DNA of 64,000 nucleotides from assembly GCA_036267135.1 (NCBI GenBank), contig DATAWQ010000054.1, positions 1 through 64,000 of the forward strand. Direction: 5' to 3'. Below, piece by piece: positions 1-9,600 of this stretch. The notes beneath the pieces were generated by a model. The model saw only the letters and a program-made list of their open reading frames with translations, did no database searches and was not told where the DNA came from. Position numbers and translations under genes: made by a program. Each line of letters opens with the position of its first letter. Position 1 is the first letter of the stretch. Origin of the DNA: PALSA-505 sp036267135. GTDB taxonomy: Bacteria > Actinomycetota > Actinomycetes > Streptosporangiales > Streptosporangiaceae.

Positions 1-564
1 CGAGCGCGTCGAGCATACTGCGCATTGGTTCTGGGTCGCCGCGCATGATCGCAGCGGAGGCTTCGACGTTGCGGGTCGCATCGAGGTGCTGCCAGGCAAG
101 GGTGACCCCGGCGCCGCGGGCGAGCTGTCCGAAGAACGCCCGCTGCGCCCGTCCGTTACCCTCCCGGAACGGGTGCAGGGCATTGACCTCTCCAAGGTAA
201 TAGCCGAGCCGTTCGATGAATGCGTCGCGGTGCAGCCCGTGCAGGCAATCTTCGTCGTGCAGCTCGCGGAAGATGCCCGTCGCGGCGGACGTAATGTATT
301 GCGGGGGGCAGAACATGGCGCCTTTGGCGATGGCCACTGTCCGGATCTGCCCGGCCCACTCGTAGATGTCCCGAAGATCTGCCCGTGGATTGCCCGCAGG
401 TGGGACAGGTCGTAAGTGACGGAAACGGGCGACTCGTCCAGCAGGACCAGGGCTGCGTGGGTGATCTCCCGCTCTGCGGTCTCAAGCTCAGCAGCGGTGC
501 TTAGCCCGAGCTTGTTATACAGAACTCCGGTAACCGGATCGCTATAGGGGTCCGCCGCGTTCAC
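1..564 (-). pseudogene. Fic/Doc-family toxin, frameshifted and cut by the window edge
   Basis: Fic proteins transfer AMP or another phosphate-containing group onto target proteins; in bacteria many are toxins held by a partner antitoxin. The GTG start (562-564) overlaps the TGA of the antitoxin by four bases, the usual coupled toxin-antitoxin layout. The first ~65 codons give a typical Fic N-terminus (DPVTGVLYNKLG, then TYDLSHLRAIHGQIFG). At about 370 the homology jumps to another frame and continues as DIYEWAGQIRTVAIAKGA, then the catalytic motif HPFREGNGRAQR (His at 173-175). One base is missing in the C run at 370-372 (plus strand); restoring it would rejoin the frames. The 3' end lies outside the window. 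Either the toxin is dead or this is a sequencing error; the family call itself is firm. Confidence 0.85.
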
Positions 565-914
565 GGCTGCCGGTAGCGGGTGACTGTCCTGCGGTACAGT
601 TCGGCCGCGTTGATCTGCCCATCCACGTAGGACGCGACTTCCCGGTCATGATCTGGGCTGAACGGTCCAGGCAACTCCACCTGCACAGATTGCGCCGCGG
701 CGAGGGCGGAGTCCAGCCGTTCGTGCTGTCGTGCTAGCGCCTCGTAGCGTTGGTAGACCTCGTAGGGCAAGAGGATAGCCTCAGGTTTGCGGTGTGACCC
801 GAATGCGACCGGTTCGGCGTCCGCGCCCTCGCGCCGGAACTGCGCGAGAATGCCGGAAAGCCGCTTCCGCACCTCCGACAGCGGGTGCACCTGGATCACC
901 ACTGGGCTGGCCAT
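561..914 (-). CDS. Phd/YefM-type antitoxin paired with the Fic toxin
   Basis: 117 residues. The N-terminal half carries the Phd/YefM fold signature: HPLSEVRKRLSGILAQFR, then a glycine-containing turn, EPVAFGSHRKPEAILLPYE and a tail helix. The C-terminal segment (VASYVDGQINAAELYRRTV) should wrap or block the toxin. I chose the ATG at 912-914 rather than the longer open frame because the extra 15 residues would be encoded inside the upstream promoter and palindrome. The gene runs directly into the Fic gene with a four-base overlap. Inferred role: DNA-binding antitoxin and autorepressor. It looks intact although its toxin is frameshifted, as expected when a toxin is lost and its antitoxin persists. 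Confidence 0.8.
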   Translation of the reverse strand: MASPVVIQVHPLSEVRKRLSGILAQFRREGADAEPVAFGSHRKPEAILLPYEVYQRYEALARQHERLDSALAAAQSVQVELPGPFSPDHDREVASYVDGQINAAELYRRTVTRYRQP

Positions 915-922
915 AGTATTAG

Positions 923-940
923 TGTACCAAAACTTGTACA
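923..940. promoter_or_regulatory. Candidate operator of the Phd-Fic module
   Basis: A perfect inverted repeat, TGTAC - 8 bases - GTACA, lies 9 to 26 bases upstream of the antitoxin ATG, in a locally AT-rich stretch where the promoter must be. Phd-type antitoxins repress their own promoters by binding such short palindromes. The match to this role is inferred from position only. Confidence 0.5.
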
Positions 941-959
941 ACATTGGCCTCGGCGGCAC

Positions 960-1346
960 CAGTCAAGGTCCCCTGCCCGCTAGCCTCGACTGCTCCGACA
1001 TCCGGTGGCAGGCAGGACAACCTGTGTCATTATCGCTTGGGCGGTGGCGAGTCGATGCATTCGCAGATACATCCTTGACCTGGAAGAACGGTGCCGGATC
1101 GCCGATTTAGCTCGGGCATGAAGTCGGCTTGCCGATTAGCCGCAGCCGTCCAGATCAGGACGTTCGGGGTGGCCTGTGAGGGAGTCACCAGGCGGGTGGC
1201 GGGCGGTACTTCTCCCGGCGTGACCCGGTCCGCTCGCGATGGCTGGCCACTCGCGATAGGGAGGATGTGGTCCTCGGGTCCGGGCCGCGCCGATGACACT
1301 GTCGCTACGCCGTCCCTTAAGCGGATGGGCCAGCGGCACGCGGCTC
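960..1346. other. Intergenic stretch without a recognisable gene
   Basis: About 390 bases between the toxin-antitoxin module and the MmcQ-like gene. Open frames exist on both strands but give no family-like protein; I see no repeat or structured RNA. Confidence 0.5.
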
Positions 1347-1715
1347 CTACGGTGACGCTGCCGTGCCCTGGTCGCGCTCGGCAACCAGCCGTTTCGGCGC
1401 CTGCTGACGCCATGCGTCCTCGACGAGACATTTCATGCGCTCGTCGGTAACGCCGCCGAGCTGCACCTGCAGGCCGAGGAAGCTCTTTCTCGCGTCTCGG
1501 CGGCGGACAGCCTCACACGTGGCGGGGTCAGCCGCTGCCGCCGTATCCGCTTCCTGTTCGCTGATACAGAACACGGCCGTCTGCTCGTCGGCGCCCATGC
1601 CGAGGAAGGTCCGGCCCCGCACTTTGAAGACGGGGACGTGGAACCGGAAGTGGCTGAGCTCCTCCACCTCAGGCAGAGCCATCGCCCAGCGCCGGATGTC
1701 GTCCGTGGTGCTCAC
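1347..1715 (-). CDS. MmcQ/YjbR family protein
   Basis: 122 residues from the GTG at 1713-1715; the open frame extends further upstream but that part is not family-like. The protein shows the MmcQ/YjbR (DUF419) pattern: an N-terminal helix (DDIRRWAMALPEVEE), a central strand pair (HFRFHVPVFKVRGRTFLGMG), a bulky-basic turn and a C-terminal helix (LVEDAWRQQAPKRLV). This fold is a double-wing cysteine/DNA-binding-like domain of unknown biochemical role. The gene stands alone, with debris upstream. The family is quite certain, the function unknown. Confidence 0.8.
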   Translation of the reverse strand: MSTTDDIRRWAMALPEVEELSHFRFHVPVFKVRGRTFLGMGADEQTAVFCISEQEADTAAAADPATCEAVRRRDARKSFLGLQVQLGGVTDERMKCLVEDAWRQQAPKRLVAERDQGTAASP

Positions 1716-1878
1716 TAGGGCACCATATCCGCGCCTGCCTCGTAGCCTGCCTCGGTTGCCCAAGTGACCACGGCTCCACCCGCCTCGGTTGCGGACGTCG
1801 GCGAGAGGCAGAACGCACGACATTCGCCGCCGTAGATCGGCCTGTTCTATACGTGCCCTGGACACCAATTCGCAGGGT

Positions 1879-2154
1879 TCAGCGGCGCCTTGGCTGCCAG
1901 CCGAGTAGTGCACGTGCCTTGGCAGTGCTCAAACAGAAGCCCGGGCCGCTGCCGCCGAGGATGTGAAAGATGTCGAAGCCGCCGTCACGGTCTAGCGCGG
2001 CGAGCACCGCAGCGGTCAGGTCGCAGGCGGCCAGCGCTGGTACCGCGGTGCCGTCGGCGCGGCGGACGACAGTGGGCTGCGGGAAGGCGGGCAGCGCCCA
2101 CGCAGGCCAGGCCTGTTCGCTGGCCGGCCACGCGATCCGCAGCGCTGTGACGGT
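1879..2154 (-). pseudogene. 3' remnant of an NAD-dependent epimerase/dehydratase
   Basis: Only the C-terminal part of a short-chain (extended SDR) epimerase is readable: TALRIAWPASE, later a helix (DLTAAVLAALDRDGGFDIFHI) and the closing GSGPGFCLSTAKARALLGWQ, the usual end of UDP-sugar-type epimerases. The Rossmann nucleotide-binding half is missing, and upstream codons in the same frame look random. A 5'-truncated relic is the simplest reading. Confidence 0.55.
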
Positions 2155-2205
2155 CCCGGAGGAGCTGACAAGAGGGATCACCGTTACCGTCGGCGATGCG
2201 GCCTG

Positions 2206-2343
2206 ATGCCGATCCGGCTCTCGGGAAGGGACATCGTCAAGGCGCTGGGCAAGGACGGCTGGGAACTGCAACGGGTCACTGGCAGCCACCACGGCCACCC
2301 GCTCGGGTTCCACGATTCTGGGTCGCTGTCGCGCACCGCGTAA
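2206..2343 (+). pseudogene. HicA toxin fragment
   Basis: A 45-codon frame whose first 29 residues match the HicA mRNA-interferase start: LSGRDIVKALGKDGWE, then the GSHH motif with the catalytic histidine. After that the family sequence stops and unrelated codons run to TAA. The ATG overlaps the preceding TGA (TGATG), a coupling typical of such pairs, but I cannot recognise a HicB antitoxin upstream. It is probably a deletion remnant facing the epimerase relic. Confidence 0.55.
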
Positions 2344-2457
2344 GCGCTGACCGGTTGCCGCGCAGGGGGCGACGGGCGCCACCTGGAGGGAGGAGCAGGC
2401 GAGATCTTCGTTCATGGCTCGTGTGGATTGGGGTGAGTGGATGGCAAGCCGCCCGGG

Positions 2458-3039
2458 TCAGCGACGGACGCGGTAGCGGATGTGGGTGGCCTGCGCTGTG
2501 TCGATCACCTGGACTACGTCCAGCTCGACAGGCGACGGCAAGACGTCGAACATCCGGAGCCCCTGGCCCAGCAGCACCGGGATCTGGTGGATCTGCAACT
2601 CGTCCAGCACGCCGGCCTCGAGCGCCTGCTGTGCCGTATCCGCGCCGTGGACCATTACGTTCCGGTCCCCGGCGGCAGCTTTCGCCTGGGCCATCGCGGC
2701 GACGATACCGTCGGTCACATACGTCACCGACGGGTAGCTGGCCACCGAGGGAGGTGCCGGCCGGTGGCTGACCACCACGATCGGCACGCCGTGATGATGG
2801 CCGTTGTAGTGATCGACCTGTTCTGCGGTACGGCGGCCCACCAGCACCGCACCGGTCGCCTCCATCTCGTCGAGCAGATCCCCTGCGGGTCCGGGCGGGC
2901 GGCGGGACGGCCCGTCTGTGGTGGCGAGCCACTCGTGCAGCCGCATGAAACCGTCGCCGCCGGGGTTGTCCGGTCCATCGTTCGCACCGGCGATGTACCC
3001 GTCGAGGGACATCGACATGTAGAGCACTGATGCAGACAC
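2458..3039 (-). CDS. RibD C-terminal-domain (dihydrofolate reductase-fold) family protein
   Basis: 193 residues from the GTG at 3037-3039, chosen because an AGGAG ribosome site sits six bases before it; a longer TTG start lacks one. The protein has the RibD_C/YwjB-type pattern: SMSLDGYIAG at the N-terminus, then GAVLVGRRTAEQ, PIVVVSHR, a nucleotide-site strand MVHGADTAQQALEAG, and the hallmark DELQIHQIPVLLGQGLRMFD. Such proteins use NADPH and a deaminated pterin- or flavin-like substrate, mostly unknown. The AraC-type regulator gene lies directly upstream on the same strand, so joint control is possible. Confidence 0.88.
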   Translation of the reverse strand: MSASVLYMSMSLDGYIAGANDGPDNPGGDGFMRLHEWLATTDGPSRRPPGPAGDLLDEMEATGAVLVGRRTAEQVDHYNGHHHGVPIVVVSHRPAPPSVASYPSVTYVTDGIVAAMAQAKAAAGDRNVMVHGADTAQQALEAGVLDELQIHQIPVLLGQGLRMFDVLPSPVELDVVQVIDTAQATHIRYRVRR

Positions 3040-3231
3040 TCCGGTCTCCTGTGTGGTCTTGATCAAAGCTCGTTACCTTGCCGTAGACCCGCATGGCGGA
3101 GATTCCTCATCGGCCAGCCCCGACGCGAGCGCCACGGAGGGCGTGGGCGACCCGTATCGCCGAACTTATGCGGTCTTCATGGCTGGCAGGTTACCGACGA
3201 ACCGAATCGGTGTCTTGAACGAAAACGACAA

Positions 3232-3963
3232 CTACGGATCGCCAGACGAGCGAGGGTCAACAGGGGTGTCGATCGACCAATGGGGGCCCCGGTTGACTTG
3301 GGCGGGGGTCTGCCCGATGAATCGCCTCAGTGACCGCGTGAGGTGGGCCTGGTCGGCGTAGCCAAGCAGGAGGGCCGCGTCTTGAGGCGACAGACCCTTA
3401 CCGAGCGCCTCGACGGCCGTCCCGGCTCGGGCGATCTGCGTGATCGTGCTGCGGGTGAGACCCGTTGCCCGGGCTACGCGGCGCTGAATGGTCCGTGCGG
3501 ACTGGCCGTCGACATCGTCTTGAAGCGACTCGGCGACGACCGGGTCACGCAGGATCAGACCTTGGCGGACCAGACGGCTGACGAACACGTCGGCGTTCCC
3601 GGGTGTCGGGATCTCCCAGCGGGACCCCTGCAACCAGACCGAGTTGGGCGTCGCGGCGGGCAGCGTCACCGCCCGGTCGACCAGGCCCGCAAGCGGCATG
3701 GCCGCCATGAACGTCCCGAGACGGAACACGATTCCGAAGAACTCGGCATCGGCGGGGATCGGGGTGATCGTCGCCGTCGTCTCGGGGCCGCGGATGGTGA
3801 GCTGCGTGACGTCGCGCCGGGTGGTGACGACGATGTGCCAGCGGCTGACCGCGACCGAGATGAATGCCTGCTCCGGCTCGCTGCGGCTGGTCCACGCCTT
3901 CTCGACGAAGCGCGAGTCCGAGCCCCACTCGTCGATGGCGAACAACTCCGCCGCCCGCTTCAC
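3232..3963 (-). CDS. AraC-type transcriptional regulator
   Basis: 243 residues, GTG start. The N-terminal ~140 residues form a sensor-like domain; the C-terminal third carries the two-helix-turn-helix AraC DNA-binding region (RTIQRRVARATGLTRSTITQIARA, then AALLLGYADQAHLTRSLRRFIGQTPAQV). The second motif, YADQAHLTRSLRRF, is diagnostic. The effector is unknown. It lies about 190 bases upstream of the RibD-type reductase gene in the same orientation and may control it. Confidence 0.85.
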   Translation of the reverse strand: MKRAAELFAIDEWGSDSRFVEKAWTSRSEPEQAFISVAVSRWHIVVTTRRDVTQLTIRGPETTATITPIPADAEFFGIVFRLGTFMAAMPLAGLVDRAVTLPAATPNSVWLQGSRWEIPTPGNADVFVSRLVRQGLILRDPVVAESLQDDVDGQSARTIQRRVARATGLTRSTITQIARAGTAVEALGKGLSPQDAALLLGYADQAHLTRSLRRFIGQTPAQVNRGPHWSIDTPVDPRSSGDP

Positions 3964-4009
3964 CGCTCGCCGTCCTGGCGCCGCAGGTGGCGATCCGCCC
4001 GGTGTTGTG

Positions 4010-4651
4010 TCAAGCGAGGAACGCCTCGATGACAGGCGCCAGCAGGGTGCTGCGGGTGAGATCCATGTGCGTGCTGCCCGGCAGCACGGCGAGCTGGCCC
4101 TGCGGCAGCAGCCGCATCGCCTCGGCGGCGTTCTCGACGTGGATGAAGTCGGTGTCGCCGACCAGGATCAGCACCGGTACCTGGACGTCTCGTAGCTGGT
4201 CGTCGGTCCAGCCCGTGAACGACTGCACCAGTCCACTCGTCCTCTCAGCGACGGCGTCGAATGCGCCCGGATCGGGCGCCGTCGCGACGTAGGCGTCGCG
4301 CATCGCCTCGAAGTCATCCGGCGTCGGCAGCCGGGCCGGGTCTGCCTCGCCGCCACGATCGTTGCGGTGGTCGGCCGAGGCCACATCGGCCCGCTCGATC
4401 CCCAGGTGGTCGAGCAAGGCAACCACGTCGGCAGCGAAATCAGGGAAGGTCGGGGGACGGTCGACGTCGGCGGTACGACCGTGACCCTGGAGCTCGACGG
4501 CGATCACCCGGTGATGCCCGGCAAGCGCCGGCAAGGCGACGCCGAAGTTCAGCTCAATGGTCATCAGACCGCCGTGGAGGAGCACCAGCGGCGGCCCCTC
4601 GCCGTGCTCCTGGTAGTAGAGGTGCAACCCGTTGACGTCTGCGTACGGCAT
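4010..4651 (-). CDS. Alpha/beta-hydrolase fold protein lacking its nucleophile segment
   Basis: 213 residues, while relatives are usually 260-290. The oxyanion region (VLLHGG, residues 23-28), the strand before the nucleophile (LLDHLGIERADV, to residue 90), the acid region (LILVGDTDFIHVENA) and the catalytic-His region (LPGSTHMDL) are all present. Directly after residue 90 the chain jumps to ASADHRNDRGG, which in relatives follows the GxSxG elbow and its helix by some 25-30 residues. The frame is preserved, so an in-frame deletion removed the catalytic serine. The product should fold poorly or be inactive. No substrate can be assigned. Confidence 0.8.
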   Translation of the reverse strand: MPYADVNGLHLYYQEHGEGPPLVLLHGGLMTIELNFGVALPALAGHHRVIAVELQGHGRTADVDRPPTFPDFAADVVALLDHLGIERADVASADHRNDRGGEADPARLPTPDDFEAMRDAYVATAPDPGAFDAVAERTSGLVQSFTGWTDDQLRDVQVPVLILVGDTDFIHVENAAEAMRLLPQGQLAVLPGSTHMDLTRSTLLAPVIEAFLA

Positions 4652-5336
4652 AGAACTACTGACGCCGCGGACACCGCGAACTCATCGCAACCGTGGCAGC
4701 CCGGCCAGGTGTCATCGAGCCGCCGCGGCAAACCCCGTGCCGGCGAGGCCGCAGCAGCACGTTCGCGCTCGATCGCTGAATGACGCGTGGTCCGGCGTAG
4801 GAGTGTCATAGCAAGCCGATTGAGCCGAGCAGAATGACGCAAGCCCAGTACGCCACCCAGCGCACACCCGCCCGCCCTCTAGATCCACCCTGACGAGCCC
4901 TCTGACGCTTTCCGGCCACGCGCGCCACCCTTTCGCAATGCCCATATATTCACCCGGGACACGCGATGAATGAACATTCAACACAGTCAGGATTAAGAAC
5001 GCGAGCGCGCGAAGCCGGAGCCGGTGGCGCAAGGCCGCCGGGTGCAGCCGGAGCGGCGGCAACCAGACGGCATGGTCGGTACCGGGCGGGTGTTCAGGCC
5101 AGATGCCTGCTCGGCTCCCCCGTGCGGTGCGTCAACCGAACGTGCAGATTTGGCGGCACGCGGTCGCGGCTGTCAAACCATCGGCTGCGCGCCGCGAGCG
5201 ACGGACTCGCACTGGACGCCACGCGGACAACATGTGCCGTTACCGCCTGCACGATGGCGCGCTCTTGCCCCTGCATCGGCGGGAAGCCAGACTGGCGATG
5301 GCGGGCGTTCTGGCTCGCCGTCAGGGGGATCCGGTT
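4652..5336. other. Long intergenic stretch upstream of the CHAT operon
   Basis: About 685 bases. Several overlapping open frames exist on both strands, but none gives a family-like protein. A less GC-rich island near 4935-5000 could hold a promoter. The control region of the three-gene operon must lie here; I see no clear operator. Confidence 0.45.
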
Positions 5337-6659
5337 ATGAGCGGTGCACCTCGCGATGAGCCTGACGCCGGGCTGGCTGACACCGGTTTGAACGAAACTG
5401 GGGGACTCGGCGCGGAGGCATTAAATCCAGAAGACCGGAGCGGGCGGGAGACCGCTTCTCCGGGTGTGGACGAGGTCGTCGGGGCGGATCCGGGCGAGGC
5501 TGGAGCGGCGGAGCCGGCCAGAAAGCGCCTGGGCCGGGCGCTTGGCCGGGCGGCCGAGCGAGCGGTCGAACGGTCGGCCGAGCGGTCGCCGCGGATGGGA
5601 GCGCTGGCCCAACGAGCGCAACGGGCCCAGCAGAAGGCTCGTGAGGGGCTGGCGATCGCGCGTGAGGCGCCGACCGTGGAGCGCGCCTTCGAAGCCGGCC
5701 GGGCGGCCAAGGAAGCGGCCAAGCCGCGGCTGTCGCGGGCGCGCGAGGGCATGCAGCACCGGGTGGCGGACAACCCCGAGGCGACGGCGAAGGTGGCCCG
5801 CGCGCTGACGATCGCCGTGCTGAACGCGGCCTCTGCCACGCACCCCCAGCACCAGGGACTTAAGAAGGCGGCACCGGCCATGGGCGATCACGTCGGCAAG
5901 GCCGTCGGCAAGCTCATCGCGAGAACCCAGCGGCACGCCCCGGAAGGCGCGGCCGCCATCGACGCGGGAACGGCGACCGGAGCGAGCACGGCACCCGGGA
6001 CGACTGGGATGGGTGTGACGAGTGAGGTGCAAGGCGCAGGAGTGACAGAGATGGCGACGCCTGGCTCGGCAGCGGGCGACGCGACGGTTGGCTCGGCGGC
6101 TGGCTCCGGGGCAGATACGACGGGCCAGACAGATACGACGGGCCAGACAGATACGACGGGCCAGACAGATACGACGGGCCAGATAGATACGACGGGCCAG
6201 ACAGATACGACGGCCGACGTGAGCGCGCCGATAGCTGAGCCGGGGGCGACGGGTGAAGCGCCCGAGCCCGCGGAGCTGGCGCAGAGTTTGGGGGTGCGGC
6301 CGCCGCCCGATCCCACGGCGTTGTACCGGGAGGGGCCGGGCACGTTCGAGCTGGTGCTGCCGCTGCCCAGCGAATTGGCCTCGCTGCCCTGGGGCTCGCT
6401 GAGCCGGCGCAACCGGTTCGGGGCGCTGGTGGCGGCCTGGGCGCTGCGGGAGGCGGACGGGATCACGCTGCTGAAGGGCGGGCAGCTCGATCAGGCCGGT
6501 GAAGTGTTCCAGGAGTGCCTGATCCGGGCCGAGTACGTGCACACCCCCGAGCTGGTGGCGCGCAGCTACGAGGACCTGGCCGAACTGGCGACGGTGAGCG
6601 GGGACGAGACCGCGGCCCGCGCGTGGCGAACCGCGGCCGCGCAAGCGGCAGGGACCTAG
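5337..6659 (+). CDS. Helical, low-complexity protein with TPR-like C-terminus; first gene of the CHAT operon
   Basis: 440 residues from the ATG at 5337, preceded by a G-rich ribosome site; an open frame continues upstream but is not protein-like. Residues ~60-200 are rich in Arg, Ala and Glu (RKRLGRALGRAAERAVERSA and similar), predicting long amphipathic helices. Residues ~260-292 are a repeat linker (DTTGQT units) from an 18-bp tandem repeat. The last ~110 residues read like a helical-repeat module (FGALVAAWALREADGITLLK; LDQAGEVFQECLIRAEYV; ARSYEDLAELATVSGD), close to a TPR pair. I recognise no enzyme motif. It sits 31 bases before the CHAT protein gene and is probably an adaptor or sensor partner. 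Confidence 0.7.
   Translation: MSGAPRDEPDAGLADTGLNETGGLGAEALNPEDRSGRETASPGVDEVVGADPGEAGAAEPARKRLGRALGRAAERAVERSAERSPRMGALAQRAQRAQQKAREGLAIAREAPTVERAFEAGRAAKEAAKPRLSRAREGMQHRVADNPEATAKVARALTIAVLNAASATHPQHQGLKKAAPAMGDHVGKAVGKLIARTQRHAPEGAAAIDAGTATGASTAPGTTGMGVTSEVQGAGVTEMATPGSAAGDATVGSAAGSGADTTGQTDTTGQTDTTGQTDTTGQIDTTGQTDTTADVSAPIAEPGATGEAPEPAELAQSLGVRPPPDPTALYREGPGTFELVLPLPSELASLPWGSLSRRNRFGALVAAWALREADGITLLKGGQLDQAGEVFQECLIRAEYVHTPELVARSYEDLAELATVSGDETAARAWRTAAAQAAGT
6114..6213 (+). repeat. 18-bp tandem repeat coding for a DTTGQT linker
   Basis: Five full copies of GATACGACGGGCCAGACA (copy four has one change) plus a partial sixth, head to tail and in frame, encode repeated DTTGQT/DTTGQI. 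Being a multiple of three, it can change copy number without breaking the gene. Confidence 0.9.
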
Positions 6660-6690
6660 CCGCCGCCTGGGCGCGAGGGCACGGGGAAAT

Positions 6691-9600
6691 GTGAGCGGGG
6701 TGAGCGAAGCCGTGGATGACGCGGTGTGGGAGCGGTACCGGGAGCGGGTGCGCACCGACAGCCCGATGGGCAGGCTGGTGGATCAGCGTCGGCTGATCGA
6801 GGAATTGCTGGCCCAGGCGGCTGAGCTCGACGCGCGGGTGACACGGGTGGCCCGCGGGCTGGCGGCCGACGATATGCGCGCGTTCCTGGACGTGCTGACG
6901 ATGATGCGGTCCAGCGAGTTCGCGGCCATTTCCGGCGGCATGGGCACGGACTACCAGGAGTGGTTCGCCGGGGTGGCCAGGGACATGGGGGCCGGAAAGA
7001 TCACGCTGGCGCAGCAGCCTGGCATCGACCGGATGGCCAGCCTGCTCGGCCTGTCTGTCAAGGGCGTAGCCGCGCGCCAGCTCGATCCTGTGTGCCCGGC
7101 ACCGACCGAAGCCGTCAGGACCGGGCCGAGCGCCGAACTGCTGGCCGACGCCGAGCCGCTGTTCCGCCGGTACGCCGTGGCGCAGCCCCGGGTGACGGCC
7201 GGGATCCCGGACGAGGCGCTGGACACCGAGCTGACCGAGCTGCGCGACCGCTATCTGGAGCTGCGCGAACGGCAGACCGATGGCAGCGAGGACTGGCGGT
7301 TCGTGCAGTGGTGGTGCGCGGCGATGACCGGCTCGCTGGCGCGCAGCGCGGCGATCCAGCGCCACACCGGGGTCGCCGTACGGGAATTCGGTCAGGCCGC
7401 GGCGCAGTGGGATCGCATCGGCGAATCCGGGCAGGCCGCCGACTGCCTGACCAGAGGGGCCGAGGCCGCGCTGGCCGGCGGGGCCGACGTGGACGAGGCG
7501 CTGGCGCCGCTGCTGCGCGCGCTGGGGGCGCCAGGAACACAGGCCCCGGCCACGATCGGCGGGGTCCAGATCCTGGTCCGGCTGGCGCAGATCTACCTGG
7601 ACGTGGGCGATCACTTCGATGCCGGGGCCAGGGCCGAGGAGGCGGCCAGCACGCTGGCCGGTCTCGGCTTCGCCGATCCCGCCGCGGTGGGGATCGACGC
7701 GGCGTTCGCGGCCTGGCTCGAGGCCGACCCGGCCGAGGGCATGGGCGCGCTGGCCGCCAACCGAACCCAGGCCAGGCTGAGCGCGGTCACCGAGATCTGG
7801 GCCTGGATAACCCGGGTACGCACCGGACTCGCCCCAGGCGGAACGACCCCAGGCCACACGGCCAACACGGCCAGAATCGACGCGGCCGGGACCGGTGCGC
7901 CTGGGATCACTCCAGACGGAGCCAGGGCGGCCGGAACCGACGCAGCCGAAACGGCCCCCGGTGAAACGGCCAACGCGAGCGGGACCGGGTTGCTGGAGCG
8001 GCTTTCGGAGCTGACGGGCCGGCTCGGCGAAGAGGCGCACCGGGCGGCCGAGGCGCTCACCGGGGAGGCGGCGGCCCTGGGGCTGACACCGGCCACCGGC
8101 GAGGAAGACCGGCAGGCGCTCGACCGGGCCAGGCAGGACGTCGCCGCCCGGCAGGCCGAGATGGAGGCGCAGGACCAGGAGCTGAACCGGCTGCAGGACG
8201 AGTACGCCCAAACCGGGGACCCCGCGCAACTGGCGGACCTGCTGGCCAGGACCGTGGCACTGGAGGCCCGGGTGCTGGACGGCCACCTGACCGCGCGGGG
8301 CGGGACGGCCGCGACGGTGAGCGTGCTGCGCAGCGACCTGCTGGTCTATCTCGGCCGCATCGACGAGGCCGCCGAGGTGCTGGCCGGGGTCAAGGACCGG
8401 CTGCTCCGGGACCAAGGGCTGGCCGACGCCGAACGGCGATCCCTGCTGGTGACCGTGATCGGCCGGGCGGCGATGGCCGAGGGCAGGCGCGGGGACTTCG
8501 GCCGGATGTCCGAGCTGTGCGGGGAAGGGATCGCCGAGGTCGAGCACGACCGCGGCAAGGTCAACGGACCCTACTTGCAGGACGGATACCTGCGCTACCG
8601 CGGCCACCTGTACGACTGGGGCGTGTTCGCGGCTCACCGGATCGGCGACCACGAGAGCATGCTCGCCCGGTCGGAGCTGGCCAAGGCGCGGGGCGTGCTG
8701 GGCTGGGCGGTCACCGGCGCCCATAACCCGGCGGCTGGCATCCCCACGGCCGGCCGCGCCGACGAGCAACGGTTCCACGCGTTGACCGCCGCCCTGGCCA
8801 GCGGCGACGGGGCCGGGTCCGGCGACAGCGATCGCGGGGCGATCGTTGCCGAGCGCCGGGCGTTGTGGGACCGGCTCATGACGGTGCGCAGCCGTTCATT
8901 GCCAAAATCCGTGACGCCGGCGTTCAGCGTGGCTGCGCTGCAAAGCCGCCTCGCCCCGGACGAGGCAGTGATCAGCTACCACTGGCTGTCGCGCGGCACG
9001 CTGCTGGCGGTGACCATCGACGCGGGATCGCTGGTGGCGGAGAAGATCAACCTGGACGAGGCGCGGCGGGCGGACCTGGCGAGCCTGGTGGCCGACGTCG
9101 GCGGCATCACCGGGGAGGCGCCGTGGCTGGAGCGCGAGGCGCGGCGGCTCGGGCGGCTGCTGCTGCCCACGCGGGGGGGCGAGCTGCTGGCCGGCAAGGA
9201 ACGGCTGGTCATCTCGCCGCACCGGCTGCTGCACCAGCTCCCGTTCCACGCGTTCGGCTTCGACGGGGCGCCGCTGATCGAGCGGTTCGCGGTGAGCTAC
9301 GTGCCGAACCTGACCAGCCTGCTGCTGCCGGCCACCGGCGGGGAGGCCGCCAGCGTGTTCGCGCTCGGCGTCTCGTCGTTCGCCGACCCGCGGCTGGTTC
9401 CGCTGGCGAACGCCGGTCTGGAGGCGAGTGAGGTCGCCGGGTGGTACCGGCGGGCCGGGGTGCCGGTGACCTTGCTCACCGACGGCGATGTGACCCGGGC
9501 GCGGATCGATGAGCTGCGCGAACGGGGTGAGCTTGGCGGCTTTGGCGTGCTGCATCTGGTCACGCACGGGGACGATGTTCCGGTAGCGGCGCCGTTCGAC

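Noticed and set aside
1030..1450. Open frames on both strands between the Fic module and the MmcQ-like gene
   Set aside because: Both readings lack conserved blocks and start sites; composition looks random.
6114..6213. Possible CRISPR array
   Set aside because: Units are contiguous, 18 bp, without spacers, and in frame within a gene.
6463..8778. Long open frame (771 codons) on the minus strand
   Set aside because: Antisense to the CHAT gene; Arg/Pro/His-rich noise created by GC-rich third positions, no family-like motif or ribosome site.
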